From Actinomycetota bacterium (lineage in GTDB: Bacteria > Actinomycetota > Actinomycetes > Nanopelagicales > Nanopelagicaceae): a stretch of 64,000 bases of DNA. Under the pieces are notes generated by a model that was not told the DNA's origin, did not search any database, and was given only the letters and a program-made list of their open reading frames with translations. The translations under genes were made by a program, and so were the position numbers. Every line of letters begins with the position of its first letter. Within the stretch, counting starts at the first letter, position 1. The stretch is taken from the NCBI GenBank assembly GCA_009698815.1, contig WLPJ01000007.1:1-64000 (forward strand). Reading direction: 5' to 3'. Positions 29,141 through 38,180 of the stretch are shown one piece after another.

Positions 29141-29958
29141 GTAGTAAAGCTTTGAAAGGTGCGGTGCTTGGCTTTCCTATAGAGCACTCTCTTTCTCCGC
29201 TTTTACATAAGACTGCTTTCAAACTTTTGGGGATTTCGGGTGAATACACCGCCATCGAAGTACAAAGTGGCCAACTTGAAAAGTTTATAATCGATCGTGG
29301 TAGCGAGTTTGACTATCTTTCATTGACGATGCCCCTAAAAGAGGAAGCGCTCGAATTAGGAATTCAGATTCAGATAGATGATTTGGGAAAGCGTATTCAG
29401 TCTTTAAACACTTTAGTTAACCGCGATGGTCATTGGTCGGCAACGAGTACTGATGGTTCTGGTTTTTTAAAGTCACTATCTAACGCTGGATATGATCGTT
29501 TCGAGAAAGTTTTAATTCTCGGGGCCGGTGGAACCGCGCGAGCTGTCGCTGGGGCACTGGACGATCTAGCAGATAGCGTTGATGTAATGCGCAGGAGTGT
29601 TCGACGCAGTGCGGCGATAGCTGCGTGCTTTACCAGGATTGAATGTGAGTTCTTGGATTGGGATGATCAAATCGATTTGAGAAAATATGACCTGGTGGTC
29701 AACACAACACCTTCTGGGGCTGCTGACTTAGTTGCTGATAATTTAGCCTCACAAATTGACGCAGTTCTATTCGATGTCTTATATAAACCTTGGCCAACGC
29801 TATTGGCTAGAAGGTGGAGCGATTCCGGAGGTAGAACGATCAGTGGCCTGGAACTCTTGCTCTACCAGGGCATTGATCAATTGAATTTGGTGACTTCGAT
29901 TAGCGAACGTGCGATTGATAGTGAACTTCGTATTGCGCTATCGAAAGCGATTGGTTAA
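29137..29958 (+). CDS. aroE: shikimate dehydrogenase
   Basis: Reduces 3-dehydroshikimate with NADPH. 273 residues with GFPIEHSLSPLLHK, the catalytic lysine in LTMPLKEEAL, and the nucleotide loop LGAGGTARAVAGAL. Overlaps mltG by 4 bases (ATGA). First gene of the aro group. Confidence 0.93.
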   Translation: MSSKALKGAVLGFPIEHSLSPLLHKTAFKLLGISGEYTAIEVQSGQLEKFIIDRGSEFDYLSLTMPLKEEALELGIQIQIDDLGKRIQSLNTLVNRDGHWSATSTDGSGFLKSLSNAGYDRFEKVLILGAGGTARAVAGALDDLADSVDVMRRSVRRSAAIAACFTRIECEFLDWDDQIDLRKYDLVVNTTPSGAADLVADNLASQIDAVLFDVLYKPWPTLLARRWSDSGGRTISGLELLLYQGIDQLNLVTSISERAIDSELRIALSKAIG

Positions 29959-29993
29959 TCCACAGGCCTTAGGAAGCAGCTACTTGTGCGGAC

Positions 29994-30005
29994 TACTCTT
30001 CCAAG
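29994..30005 (+). promoter_or_regulatory. leaderless-type -10 box of the prepilin-peptidase-like gene
   Basis: TACTCT at 29994-29999, 6 bases before the ATG at 30006. No Shine-Dalgarno sequence. Confidence 0.45.
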
Positions 30006-30404
30006 ATGTTCGTCGCACTTATTCTTTTCTCGTTGTATATATCTTTTGTAGATATTCGCCACCATCGCATATCAAATCGCGTACTTTGGATTACCTTTCT
30101 ATCCCTGATTTCACTTAGCGTGGCCACCCACACAGATGTGTATCCACTAACTGGCTTATCAGTTCTGCTCCTTACACCGCTAATTTTGTGGGCCAGAATC
30201 GGCGCCGGCGATATTAAGCTGTTGATCGTCCTATCCTTCTTCTACATTCCAATTACATGGGATATGGCCTCAGATTTCTTACTTTCATTCACCTTGATAG
30301 CTACCGCACTCTTGATAATCCAACTGATCAGGTTCCACTCTTTCGCGGGATCTATCGCCTTAGCACCAGCGATTTGTGGCGCGGTAATTTGGTGCGCAAG
30401 ATAG
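30006..30404 (+). CDS. minimal A24 prepilin peptidase-like membrane protein
   Basis: 132 residues, nearly all hydrophobic helices. It keeps the two aspartate motifs of type IV prepilin peptidases: DIRHHRISN near residue 16 and GAGDIKL near residue 66. The N-terminal methylase domain is absent, as in TadV/FppA-like enzymes. A peptidase-like gene occupies the same place after aroE in mycobacteria. No pilin genes are in the window, so the substrate is unknown. Confidence 0.75.
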   Translation: MFVALILFSLYISFVDIRHHRISNRVLWITFLSLISLSVATHTDVYPLTGLSVLLLTPLILWARIGAGDIKLLIVLSFFYIPITWDMASDFLLSFTLIATALLIIQLIRFHSFAGSIALAPAICGAVIWCAR

Positions 30405-30423
30405 CGCTGCGATCTGACACAAT

Positions 30424-31611
30424 ATGCCAATGCGTTGGCTTACTGCAGGTGAATCTCATGGACAAGCCCTTTCGGCAATTATCGAAGGAATCCCGGCCAA
30501 CATATCTTTGACTTCAAAAGATATTGATTATCATCTTTCGCGCAGACGTTTAGGTTTTGGTCGCGGCGCACGACAGAATTTTGAAGCAGATAAAATTACG
30601 ATTCTTGGTGGCATTCGTTTAGGCCTCACACAAGGCGGTCCAATTTCAATTCAAGTTGGAAACTCTGAATGGCCAAAGTGGGAAAAGGTTATGTCGGCCG
30701 ATCCGGTACCTGAAGAAGAGATAAAAGATTTAGCTCGTAACGCTCCTCTCACGCGCCCTCGTCCAGGTCACGCAGATTTAGTGGGAATGCAGAAATACGA
30801 TTTTGATGACGCCCGACCTATTTTAGAGAGAGCTAGCGCGCGCGAAACTGCAGCGCGAGTGGCACTCGGTGCGGTGGCACGTGCATTTCTTGAACAAAGT
30901 GTTGGCATAACAATTCTTAGCCACGTAGTTTCTATCGGTCAGGTTCGAATTCCCGAAGGTACGGCGTTACCGTTGCAAGGCGATATGGAGCGCATCGATG
31001 CCGATCCGGTTCGTTGTTCAGATGCTGCTACAAGTGCGCTGATGATCAGCGAAATCGAATCAGCACATTCTGATGGCGACACTCTGGGTGGTGTTTGTGA
31101 AGTGTTGGCATATAACCTTCCACCAGGACTTGGCTCTTACGTTCATTCGGACCGACGGCTGGATGCGAAACTTGCAGGTGCGATGATGGGTATTCAAGCG
31201 ATTAAAGGCGTTGAAATCGGTGATGGATTCTTAACTGCTACTCGCCGCGGATCGGTTGCACATGACGAGATTGAACGTGGCAGCGATGGTTTGATCAAAC
31301 GTCGTACCGACCGAGCAGGTGGCACTGAAGGCGGTATGTCTAATGGTGAAATCCTGCGTGTTAGCGTTGCGATGAAACCAATATCAACAGTGCCGAAAGC
31401 TTTAGATACGATCGATGTAAAAACTGGTGAGGCAGCTAAGGCAATTAATCAACGATCAGATGTTTGCGCAGTCCCGGCTGCTGGTGTTGTTGCTGAGGCG
31501 ATGGCGGCACTTGTTCTGGCGGAAGCGGTGCTCGAGAAATTTGGCGGAGATAGCGTTAGTGAGACTCGTCGTAACTTCGAGTCTTATATGGCAAATTTAC
31601 GTTTTAAGTAG
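30424..31611 (+). CDS. aroC: chorismate synthase
   Basis: Final step to chorismate, FMN-dependent. 395 residues with [47 protein letters not shown] and [15 protein letters not shown]. The family usually begins M-x-R-W, so the ATG at 30430 may be the true start; a CACAAT element lies 6 bases before it. Confidence 0.95.
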   Translation: MPMRWLTAGESHGQALSAIIEGIPANISLTSKDIDYHLSRRRLGFGRGARQNFEADKITILGGIRLGLTQGGPISIQVGNSEWPKWEKVMSADPVPEEEIKDLARNAPLTRPRPGHADLVGMQKYDFDDARPILERASARETAARVALGAVARAFLEQSVGITILSHVVSIGQVRIPEGTALPLQGDMERIDADPVRCSDAATSALMISEIESAHSDGDTLGGVCEVLAYNLPPGLGSYVHSDRRLDAKLAGAMMGIQAIKGVEIGDGFLTATRRGSVAHDEIERGSDGLIKRRTDRAGGTEGGMSNGEILRVSVAMKPISTVPKALDTIDVKTGEAAKAINQRSDVCAVPAAGVVAEAMAALVLAEAVLEKFGGDSVSETRRNFESYMANLRFK

Positions 31612-31617
31612 CCTTAG

Positions 31618-32133
31618 ATGAGTAAATCGATAATTCTAATTGGTCCTCCCGGTGCTGGTAAAAGCACAATAGGTAAACAACTTGCGCGCAGCCTCAATTG
31701 CTCTTTCACGGATACTGATGACATCATTGAAGCGCAGACTGGATTCACTATTTCTCAAATATTTATCGATCAAGGCGAACCTTGGTTTCGCGAATTAGAA
31801 GTAGAAGTAGTACTGAAAGCTATTGCAGAAATAGATGGCGTTCTCTCTCTGGGTGGTGGAGCGCCTTTATCGCAACCTGTTCAAGATCTGTTGCAAGGGA
31901 TTTCAACACCAATCGTTTTTCTCGACGTATCGCTGGCAACGGCGGCTCCACGAGTTGGATTTAATCGCGATCGTCCACTTTTGCTGAACAATCCGCGCGC
32001 CGCCTGGCAAACGCTAATGGAGAAACGCCGGCCGATATACGAATCCGTGGCAACTCATATCGTTGCAGTAGATGGTCTCTCACCAAAGGAAGTCGCTGGA
32101 AAGATTCGGGAAATCGTTGGTGGAACTACATGA
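31618..32133 (+). CDS. aroK: shikimate kinase
   Basis: 171-residue P-loop kinase: Walker A GPPGAGKSTIG, DTDDIIE for shikimate binding, LSLGGGAPL, and the R-rich lid FNRDRPLL. Follows aroC by 6 bases. Confidence 0.95.
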   Translation: MSKSIILIGPPGAGKSTIGKQLARSLNCSFTDTDDIIEAQTGFTISQIFIDQGEPWFRELEVEVVLKAIAEIDGVLSLGGGAPLSQPVQDLLQGISTPIVFLDVSLATAAPRVGFNRDRPLLLNNPRAAWQTLMEKRRPIYESVATHIVAVDGLSPKEVAGKIREIVGGTT

Positions 32134-32152
32134 GCACTAGATCAGGTGTTGT

Positions 32153-32164
32153 TAGGCTAAGTCA
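32153..32164 (+). promoter_or_regulatory. leaderless-type -10 box of aroB
   Basis: TAGGCT at 32153-32158, 6 bases before the aroB ATG, the same arrangement as thrS and rpe. It would let aroB-aroQ be transcribed apart from aroC-aroK. Confidence 0.5.
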
Positions 32165-33217
32165 ATGATTATTGAGGTTGCCGCGGAGCAGACTTATCCG
32201 GTCATCATCGATAGTTCCTGGAAAGTTGAACTCTCTAAATTGTTAGTGGGCCGAAATAAGGCAGCAATTATCGTGTCTGAGAAAATGCAAGGCTCCATAA
32301 AAGATCTGGTCGCAACGGATGCCGAGGCACTCATCTTTCCGATTCCAGATGGTGAGGCCGGCAAGAGCAGTGCAACGCTGAATAAAATTTGGGATTGGCT
32401 TGGTGCCGCGGGTTTTACTCGCAGCGATTTGATCATAGGTATAGGTGGGGGAGCGGTTACTGATTTTGCTGGTTTCGCTGCCGCCTCATGGCTGCGTGGA
32501 ATCGACTGGATTGCGATTCCAACAACAGTTGCTGGCGCAGTTGATGCGGCAATCGGTGGAAAGACTGCGATCAATAGTGAATACGGCAAGAATCTGATTG
32601 GTGCTTTTCATAGTCCGACTGCAGTAATCATTGATGTTTCTTGGTTTGATTCACTTAGCGATCGTGACTTCGCGGCAGGATTGGCTGAGGTTGTAAAAGC
32701 GGGATTTATATCAGATGCAAAAATCCTTGATTTAATTGGCACATCAGAAATTTCCGATCTTCGCGCCAATCGCGATACGGTTATAGATCTGATTACGCGC
32801 GCTATTAAGGTTAAGGCGAGGGTTGTTTCTTCGGATTTCAGAGAGAGTTTCGACCGTGAAGTTTTGAACTACGGCCACACTTTGGGCCACGCCATCGAAT
32901 TACATTGTAAATACGATTTACGGCATGGGGAGTGCGTTGCTATAGGAATGGCCTTTATGGCCCAACTTCAACTCTCACTGGGTCTAATAACTCCAGAGAT
33001 AGCCCAGCAACATCTGGATATTCTAAAAAACTTAGGGTTACCAATCAGCTATCAACGTCAGGCGTGGCCGAGCCTCTTGGCAAGTATGTATCTAGATAAA
33101 AAATCACGCGGCAAAACCCTGCGATTGGTTACGATTAAGGGGATCGGCATCACCGATCGTCTGGAAAATCCAGATGAGAAGATTTTATTGGCAGCCTACG
33201 AAAAGGTGAGTTCATGA
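32165..33217 (+). CDS. aroB: 3-dehydroquinate synthase
   Basis: NAD- and metal-dependent cyclase forming 3-dehydroquinate from DAHP. 350 residues with GIGGGAVTDFAGF, PTTVAGAVDAAIGGKTAIN, and metal ligands in NYGHTLGHAIE and HGECVAIGM. Overlaps aroQ by 4 bases. Confidence 0.96.
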   Translation: MIIEVAAEQTYPVIIDSSWKVELSKLLVGRNKAAIIVSEKMQGSIKDLVATDAEALIFPIPDGEAGKSSATLNKIWDWLGAAGFTRSDLIIGIGGGAVTDFAGFAAASWLRGIDWIAIPTTVAGAVDAAIGGKTAINSEYGKNLIGAFHSPTAVIIDVSWFDSLSDRDFAAGLAEVVKAGFISDAKILDLIGTSEISDLRANRDTVIDLITRAIKVKARVVSSDFRESFDREVLNYGHTLGHAIELHCKYDLRHGECVAIGMAFMAQLQLSLGLITPEIAQQHLDILKNLGLPISYQRQAWPSLLASMYLDKKSRGKTLRLVTIKGIGITDRLENPDEKILLAAYEKVSS

Positions 33218-33645
33218 ATGTTCTAGTTATCAACGGCCCAAATTTGGCGCGTTTAGATATAAGAGACTCGGCTATTTACGGTGATATGACTTATCCGCAA
33301 TTGGTTTCACATATCGAATCTGCCGCCAAGACTCATGGCTTTGTTGCAGATGTTCGACAAAGTGATGACGAGGCTACGATAATTTCCTGGCTGCATGAGG
33401 CAGCAGATAAGAAAATGCCAGTGATCATCAATCCGGCGGCTTTCACTCATTATTCATATGCCATTCGAGATGCTGCAGAGTTGGTTAAGAGTCCTCTGAT
33501 TGAGGTACATCTTTCCAACCCATTGGCGCGCGAAGAGTTTCGTCATACATCAGTTATTTCTGGCGTCGCTAATGGAACCATCGGGGGATTTGGCCCAAAT
33601 TCTTACGTATTAGCCTTGATCGCTTTAAAGGCGTTGACTGCTTAG
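33214..33645 (+). CDS. aroQ: type II 3-dehydroquinate dehydratase
   Basis: 143-residue dodecameric-type dehydroquinase. NGPNLARL replaces the common NGPNLNLLG, SAIYG carries the likely catalytic tyrosine, NPAAFTHYSYAIRDA and EVHLSN the substrate-binding residues. Last aro gene of the cluster. Confidence 0.92.
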   Translation: MNVLVINGPNLARLDIRDSAIYGDMTYPQLVSHIESAAKTHGFVADVRQSDDEATIISWLHEAADKKMPVIINPAAFTHYSYAIRDAAELVKSPLIEVHLSNPLAREEFRHTSVISGVANGTIGGFGPNSYVLALIALKALTA

Positions 33646-33660
33646 AAGTTCGGGTAAACT
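33634..33660 (+). promoter_or_regulatory. candidate efp promoter
   Basis: TTGACT at 33634-33639 and TAAACT at 33655-33660, 15 bases apart, overlapping the end of aroQ. The spacing is short but both boxes are good. The transcript would start close to the hairpin at 33670. Confidence 0.4.
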
Positions 33661-33669
33661 TCCCAAATT

Positions 33670-33688
33670 GCCTTCGAAAATCGAAGGC
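33670..33688 (+). other. hairpin in the efp leader
   Basis: Perfect 8-bp stem GCCTTCGA/TCGAAGGC with an AAA loop and no T-run, so not a normal terminator. If the TTGACT/TAAACT promoter is used, this hairpin would form at the very 5' end of the efp transcript and could protect it or regulate it. Confidence 0.5.
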
Positions 33689-33707
33689 CAACCTCGCGTA
33701 AGGCTCT

Positions 33708-33758
33708 TTGAGTTCGCAATTGGTTGATCGCTTGCGCAAATTGCGCGAACTGGAGTAA
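33708..33758 (+). pseudogene. short frame before efp, possible pepQ N-terminus remnant
   Basis: An in-frame TTG opens 16 codons reading LSSQLVDRLRKLRELE and stops 3 bases before the efp GTG. The peptide resembles the N-terminal helix of Xaa-Pro dipeptidases, whose gene (pepQ) lies between aroQ and efp in mycobacteria. It may be a fossil of the lost gene or a short leader peptide coupled to efp, as its end contains the efp ribosome site TGGAG. Neither is proven. Confidence 0.3.
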
Positions 33759-33761
33759 ATC

Positions 33762-34322
33762 GTGGCATCAACAAATGATCTAAAAAATGGAATGACCCTT
33801 GATATAGATGGTCAGCTATGGACTGTTGTTGAATTCCAACACGTAAAGCCAGGAAAAGGTCCAGCGTTCGTTCGCACCAAGTTAAAGCAAGTTCTTACTG
33901 GCAAGGTAGTCGATAAGACATTTAACGCCGGAGTAAAAGTTGAAATAGCTATTCTTGAAAAACGCGAAATGAACTTCTTATATAAAGAGGGCGAAGATTT
34001 CGTTTTCATGGATAACAAGACTTTTGATCAAATGAATATTTCGGCTGCCGTCGTTGGCGAAGCCTCAGATTACATGCTTGAGAACACCGAGGCGATAGTT
34101 GCGATCCATGAAAACAACCCTCTGTATATCGAACTGCCCGCATCTGTTGTCTTAACAATTACTTACACAGAGCCTGGTCTACAAGGTGATCGTTCATCTG
34201 GCGGAACTAAACCCGCGACAGTTGAGACTGGTATTGAAATTCAGGTTCCACTTTTTATTAAGCAGGATGAAAAAGTTCTAGTTGATACTCGCGATGGTTC
34301 ATACCAAGGCCGCGCCAACTAG
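33762..34322 (+). CDS. efp: elongation factor P
   Basis: Relieves ribosome stalling at proline runs. 186 residues from a GTG start, with three beta-barrel domains. The loop that reaches the peptidyl-transferase centre reads [10 protein letters not shown], the PGKGP form known from actinobacterial EF-P that works with an unmodified lysine. C-terminal signature [19 protein letters not shown] is intact. nusB overlaps its stop by one base. Confidence 0.96.
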   Translation: MASTNDLKNGMTLDIDGQLWTVVEFQHVKPGKGPAFVRTKLKQVLTGKVVDKTFNAGVKVEIAILEKREMNFLYKEGEDFVFMDNKTFDQMNISAAVVGEASDYMLENTEAIVAIHENNPLYIELPASVVLTITYTEPGLQGDRSSGGTKPATVETGIEIQVPLFIKQDEKVLVDTRDGSYQGRAN

Positions 34323-34744
34323 TGTCAGCCCGAAGTAAGGCTCGCAAGCAGAGCCTTGATCTGCTCTACGAGGGTGATATCCGCGGTCAAGCCCCTGCGG
34401 ATTTACTTGCCTCGCGAGAAGTAGTTGATGAGGGACCCGATGCGCGACCCATTCGTGAATATACAAAAGAGCTAATTTCTGGAATTGCTGATAACCGCAG
34501 GAAGATTGATGAACTCATTTCAACTTATGCGCAAGGTTGGGATATGGATCGTCTGCCTGCGGTAGATCGCAATATCTTGCGGCTGGGAATTTACGAGATT
34601 CTTTGGTGTAAAGATCTAGATGATGCGATCGCAATTGATGAAGCACTCAATTTAGCAAGAGAACTTTCCACCGATGACTCGGCGGCATACATCCATGGGG
34701 TTCTTGGAAGAATTTCAAATATTAAAGATAGTTTGGCTATTTAA
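34322..34744 (+). CDS. nusB: transcription antitermination factor NusB
   Basis: 140 residues from a GTG that overlaps the efp stop. All-helical NusB fold with SKARKQSLDLLYE, DRLPAVDRNILRLGIYEIL and a C-terminal VLGRIS segment. Acts with NusE/S10 in rRNA antitermination. Its end overlaps the convergent bldD-like gene by 8 bases. Confidence 0.93.
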   Translation: MSARSKARKQSLDLLYEGDIRGQAPADLLASREVVDEGPDARPIREYTKELISGIADNRRKIDELISTYAQGWDMDRLPAVDRNILRLGIYEILWCKDLDDAIAIDEALNLARELSTDDSAAYIHGVLGRISNIKDSLAI

Positions 34745-35240
34745 GGCTGATTAGCGCCAAACGTTTCTCGGTTAGCCAGGCTTTTAATTCTGGCAAAGTT
34801 ATGGCAAAAACCAAGGTAAGCGTGTCGAAATCGCTGGCACGCAGCGTCAATACTTCACCGTTCCAGTCACTTCTGCGCGCAGCAATTGCTGAGATAAAGG
34901 ATTGCAAGGTGGTGATCTTTACATCGGGATCAGATTTTACGAGTTCACCGAGTCGTCTTTGATCTATGGTCAAGGTTTCGGGATTAACTGCATCGGTGCG
35001 CGAGAAGTCTCCAAGTAGATTAGCAATTGGAATACCAAAGAGCTCGGCTATTTCTATCGAGCGGGCTAGCGATAGTGCACGCGATCCGCGCTCATATGAA
35101 CCCATGACTACCGCCTTAATGGAACCGGATGAACGGTTTTCGACATCATGGAGCGTCCAACCACGCGCCTTGCGCAGCGTGCGAATTCGTAGAGCGACTG
35201 ATGCGCTAGTTGGTTGGGCAAATGGTGCGTTATTTGTCAT
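34737..35240 (-). CDS. bldD: BldD-type transcriptional regulator
   Basis: 167 residues: an N-terminal helix-turn-helix (about 15-75; LRIRTLRKARGWTLHDVE, GSYERGSRALS) and a C-terminal domain ending in RSDWNGEVLTLRASD. This contains RxD-x8-RxxD exactly (R123, D125, R134, D137), the signature by which Streptomyces BldD binds cyclic di-GMP. It lies between nusB and pyrR, a usual actinobacterial place for bldD. Own promoter: TAGCCT, 6 bases before the ATG. Target genes are unknown. Confidence 0.85.
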   Translation of the reverse strand: MTNNAPFAQPTSASVALRIRTLRKARGWTLHDVENRSSGSIKAVVMGSYERGSRALSLARSIEIAELFGIPIANLLGDFSRTDAVNPETLTIDQRRLGELVKSDPDVKITTLQSFISAIAARRSDWNGEVLTLRASDFDTLTLVFAITLPELKAWLTEKRLALISLK

Positions 35241-35252
35241 CGGGCAAGGCTA
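35241..35252 (-). promoter_or_regulatory. leaderless-type -10 box of bldD
   Basis: On the minus strand TAGCCT (35252-35247) lies 6 bases before the ATG at 35240; no Shine-Dalgarno sequence. Confidence 0.5.
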
Positions 35253-35308
35253 GATCAATTCACCGTGAGCGCGTCGCCGGCTGTCCACAGGATGGTGCGA
35301 TTGGGATG

Positions 35309-35314
35309 TATCAT
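35309..35314 (+). promoter_or_regulatory. candidate pyr operon -10 box
   Basis: TATCAT, 51 bases before the pyrR ATG, would give a leader of about 45 bases that begins just before the PyrR-type hairpin. No clear -35 is seen. Confidence 0.4.
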
Positions 35315-35330
35315 TTGCCAACATCCTTTA

Positions 35331-35360
35331 ACGACCCGTCCTGCGAGGCGGGGAAGGAGA
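35331..35360 (+). promoter_or_regulatory. PyrR-binding RNA hairpin in the pyr leader
   Basis: CCCG (35335-35338) pairs with CGGG (35349-35352), a one-base U bulge follows, and the upper stem encloses CTGCGA, matching the CNGNGA hexaloop of PyrR-binding RNA (UCCNGNGAGG context). The AAGGAGA ribosome site lies right after the stem at 35354-35360, so PyrR with UMP could block translation, as proposed for mycobacteria. No T-run follows, so transcription attenuation is unlikely. Confidence 0.7.
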
Positions 35361-35365
35361 TTTAA

Positions 35366-35899
35366 ATGAGTCTTGCCCTGCCTGCGCCAGATATTGCTCG
35401 CGCGCTGATCCGCATCTCCCATGAAATTTTGGAACGAAATTCAGGCTCAGCAAATATAACTTTATTGGGCATTCCAACACGTGGTGCTCATCTTGCAAAA
35501 CGCATCGCTTCGGCAATTGAATCAATTGAAGGCACAAGCGTTCAGATGGGAACTCTCGATATCACCTTGCACCGTGATGATTTACGGATGCGCGCTCCTC
35601 GGGCGCTTATGCCGACGGTTATCCCATCTCTTGGTGTGGAAGGCCGCGATGTTGTACTTGTAGATGATGTTCTCTTCTCCGGCAGAACGATTCGCGCCGC
35701 CCTTGATGCACTTGGTGAAATAGGAAGACCGAAATCCGTGCAATTAGCAGTGCTAGTTGATCGCGGGCATCGCCAGCTTCCGATCAGAGCGGATTTTGTA
35801 GGAAAGAATCTGCCAACATCGATCGAGCAGAGCGTTGTGGTTCATCTGACAGAGCTAGATGGTGCTGATGAAGTCCTGATTGAAGGGCCACTTCCATGA
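35366..35899 (+). CDS. pyrR: pyrimidine operon regulator PyrR / uracil phosphoribosyltransferase-like
   Basis: 177-residue PRTase-fold protein with the PRPP loop [19 protein letters not shown] and [11 protein letters not shown]. Binds the pyr mRNA leader in response to UMP/UTP; many PyrR proteins keep some uracil phosphoribosyltransferase activity. Strong AAGGAG ribosome site. pyrB overlaps by 4 bases. Confidence 0.95.
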   Translation: MSLALPAPDIARALIRISHEILERNSGSANITLLGIPTRGAHLAKRIASAIESIEGTSVQMGTLDITLHRDDLRMRAPRALMPTVIPSLGVEGRDVVLVDDVLFSGRTIRAALDALGEIGRPKSVQLAVLVDRGHRQLPIRADFVGKNLPTSIEQSVVVHLTELDGADEVLIEGPLP

Positions 35900-36852
35900 A
35901 ACATTTACTGTCGATAAATGATCTTTCAAAGGTAGATGCAATTTCGATTCTAGATACCGCACAAGAGTTGGCTCGAGTAAGTGATGGACCAATGAAAAAA
36001 CTTCCAACTTTGCGCGGGCGCACTATCGTAAATCTCTTTGCCGAAGATTCCACTCGCACACGGATTTCTTTTGAGGCAGCCGCCAAGCGCCTGTCTGCTG
36101 ATGTCATTAACTTTTCTTCAAAGGGTTCAAGTATCAGCAAAGGTGAATCGCTGAAAGATACTGCGCAAACTCTGCAAGCCATGGGCGCCGATGCGGTAAT
36201 CATTCGACATTCAGCATCAGGGGCTGCGCAACGGTTAGCCGATTCAAAATGGATGTCGGGCTCTGTCATTAATGCTGGAGATGGAACTCATGAGCATCCG
36301 AGCCAAGCCTTACTAGATGCTTTTACTATCCGTAAGCATCTATCAAAAGGCGCGACTGATTTAGCTGGTTTGCGAGTTGCGATCGTTGGAGATGTTCTAC
36401 ATTCCAGAGTTGCGCGCTCAAATGTTCTCTTATTATCTAAACTTGGAGCGCAAGTTGTTCTGGTTGCGCCACCAACACTCTTGCCAGTTGGAATCGAATC
36501 CTGGCCGTGCCAAATCTCTTATGATTTAGATGAAGTGATTGCCAGCGTGGATGCAATCATGATGTTACGCATCCAATTGGAGCGAATGTCCGAGATGTAT
36601 TTCCCTAACGCTCGTGAATATTCCAGATACTTCGGTCTAAATAGTGACCGAATCCGCGCCATGAAGGCTGAAGCAATAGTTATGCACCCCGGACCAATGA
36701 ATCGTGGATTGGAAATTACCGCCGATGCCGCTGATGGCGCACGATCAGTAATCGTTGAACAAGTTGCCAACGGAGTAAGTATTCGAATGGCGATTTTATA
36801 TCTGCTGCTCGCAGGCAATCAGGAAATTGCAGAAAATGGAGTTAGCTCATGA
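35896..36852 (+). CDS. pyrB: aspartate carbamoyltransferase catalytic subunit
   Basis: 318 residues; carbamoyl-phosphate loop [11 protein letters not shown], second domain [12 protein letters not shown], and [11 protein letters not shown] near the end. No pyrI regulatory chain follows, as in other actinobacteria. Overlaps pyrC by 4 bases. Confidence 0.96.
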   Translation: MKHLLSINDLSKVDAISILDTAQELARVSDGPMKKLPTLRGRTIVNLFAEDSTRTRISFEAAAKRLSADVINFSSKGSSISKGESLKDTAQTLQAMGADAVIIRHSASGAAQRLADSKWMSGSVINAGDGTHEHPSQALLDAFTIRKHLSKGATDLAGLRVAIVGDVLHSRVARSNVLLLSKLGAQVVLVAPPTLLPVGIESWPCQISYDLDEVIASVDAIMMLRIQLERMSEMYFPNAREYSRYFGLNSDRIRAMKAEAIVMHPGPMNRGLEITADAADGARSVIVEQVANGVSIRMAILYLLLAGNQEIAENGVSS

Positions 36853-38180
36853 AAAACGGAAACTATCTTTTAACTGGTCTGACTCTGCCGAATGGCAGTA
36901 AGAGCGATATCGCAATTAGCGCTGGAAAGATCACAGAGATTGCTCCAAATCTAATCGCAGCGGAAGGCTTTACTAAAGTAGATCTGGCAGGCTCGATCGC
37001 ACTTCCTGGACTCGTTGATTTACACACACATTTGCGTGAGCCAGGCAAAGAAGATGCCGAGACTGTTCTTTCCGGAACGATGGCCGCAGCGAAAGGCGGC
37101 TTTGTCGCCGTATCTGCAATGGCAAATACGTCACCAGTTGCAGATACTGCAGGAGTTGTAGAACAGGTTTTCGCACTTGGTCAGAGCGCCGGGTTTGCCG
37201 ATGTCTTTCCGATTGGTGCGGTGACAGAAGGTTTAAAGGGAGAAAATTTAGCTGAGATCGGAGCGATGGCTGATTCTCGCGCCAGAGTTCGCGTCTTTAG
37301 CGATGATGGAAGTTGTGTATTCGATCCGCTCGTTATGCGCAGAGCACTGGAATATGTCAAGAAGTTTGATGGTGTTATTGCCCAGCATGCGCAAGACCCG
37401 CGTTTGACGCAAGGGGCGCAGATGAATGAAGGAGAAATTTCCTCGCGTCTTGGCTTGAAGGGATGGCCAGCGGTTGCAGAAGAGGCAATCATTGCACGCG
37501 ATGTTTTATTAGCCGATCACGTGCAATCACGTTTACACATCTGTCACTTAACAACGGCTGGGGGAGTCGAAATTATTCGTTGGGCGAAGGCTCGAGGTAT
37601 TAGTGTTACTGCAGAAGTAACTCCGCATCATCTTCTGCTGACGGATGAAAGTGCTCTTAGCTATGACCCTATTTTTAAGGTTAATCCGCCGCTTCGCACT
37701 CAAAAAGACGTGGAAGCGCTACGAGAAGGTTTAGCCGATGGAACAATCGATATCGTCGCTACCGATCATGCCCCGCATCCGGCGGAGGCAAAAGAGTGTG
37801 AATGGCAAGAAGCGGCATTCGGAATGTTGGGACTTGAAAGTGCGCTTTCGATTATCAACCAGACCATGGTGACAACTGGTTTAATGAATTGGGAAACTGT
37901 GGCCGATCGCATGAGTTACGCGCCTGCAAAAATTGCACGTTATGCAGAGCACGGTAAGGCACTTACGGTAGGCGCAATCGCAAACATCACGTTAATTAAC
38001 CCAGCCCAGTCTTACCGAGTAGACCGCGACCTAGTCGCTTCGCGCAGCCGTAATACGCCATTCCATGGAATGGATTTGCAGGGCGCAGTCACAGCTACGT
38101 TCTTCAGAGGTCTTCCGACTTTTCTAAATGGAAAACTAGCCTCAATTCATGAAGGCTCGCCTGAAAGTGCTGGTAAGTAA
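36849..38180 (+). CDS. pyrC: dihydroorotase
   Basis: 443-residue class I amidohydrolase: metal motif [27 protein letters not shown]. Cyclises carbamoyl-aspartate to dihydroorotate. TAATG junction with carA. Mycobacteria have an extra membrane protein gene between pyrC and carA, absent here. Confidence 0.96.
   Translation: MKNGNYLLTGLTLPNGSKSDIAISAGKITEIAPNLIAAEGFTKVDLAGSIALPGLVDLHTHLREPGKEDAETVLSGTMAAAKGGFVAVSAMANTSPVADTAGVVEQVFALGQSAGFADVFPIGAVTEGLKGENLAEIGAMADSRARVRVFSDDGSCVFDPLVMRRALEYVKKFDGVIAQHAQDPRLTQGAQMNEGEISSRLGLKGWPAVAEEAIIARDVLLADHVQSRLHICHLTTAGGVEIIRWAKARGISVTAEVTPHHLLLTDESALSYDPIFKVNPPLRTQKDVEALREGLADGTIDIVATDHAPHPAEAKECEWQEAAFGMLGLESALSIINQTMVTTGLMNWETVADRMSYAPAKIARYAEHGKALTVGAIANITLINPAQSYRVDRDLVASRSRNTPFHGMDLQGAVTATFFRGLPTFLNGKLASIHEGSPESAGK

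Noticed and set aside
32121-32150. A -35 box for the aroB promoter.
   Set aside because: No hexamer near TTGACA lies 16-19 bases before the -10; most -10 boxes in this window lack a visible -35.
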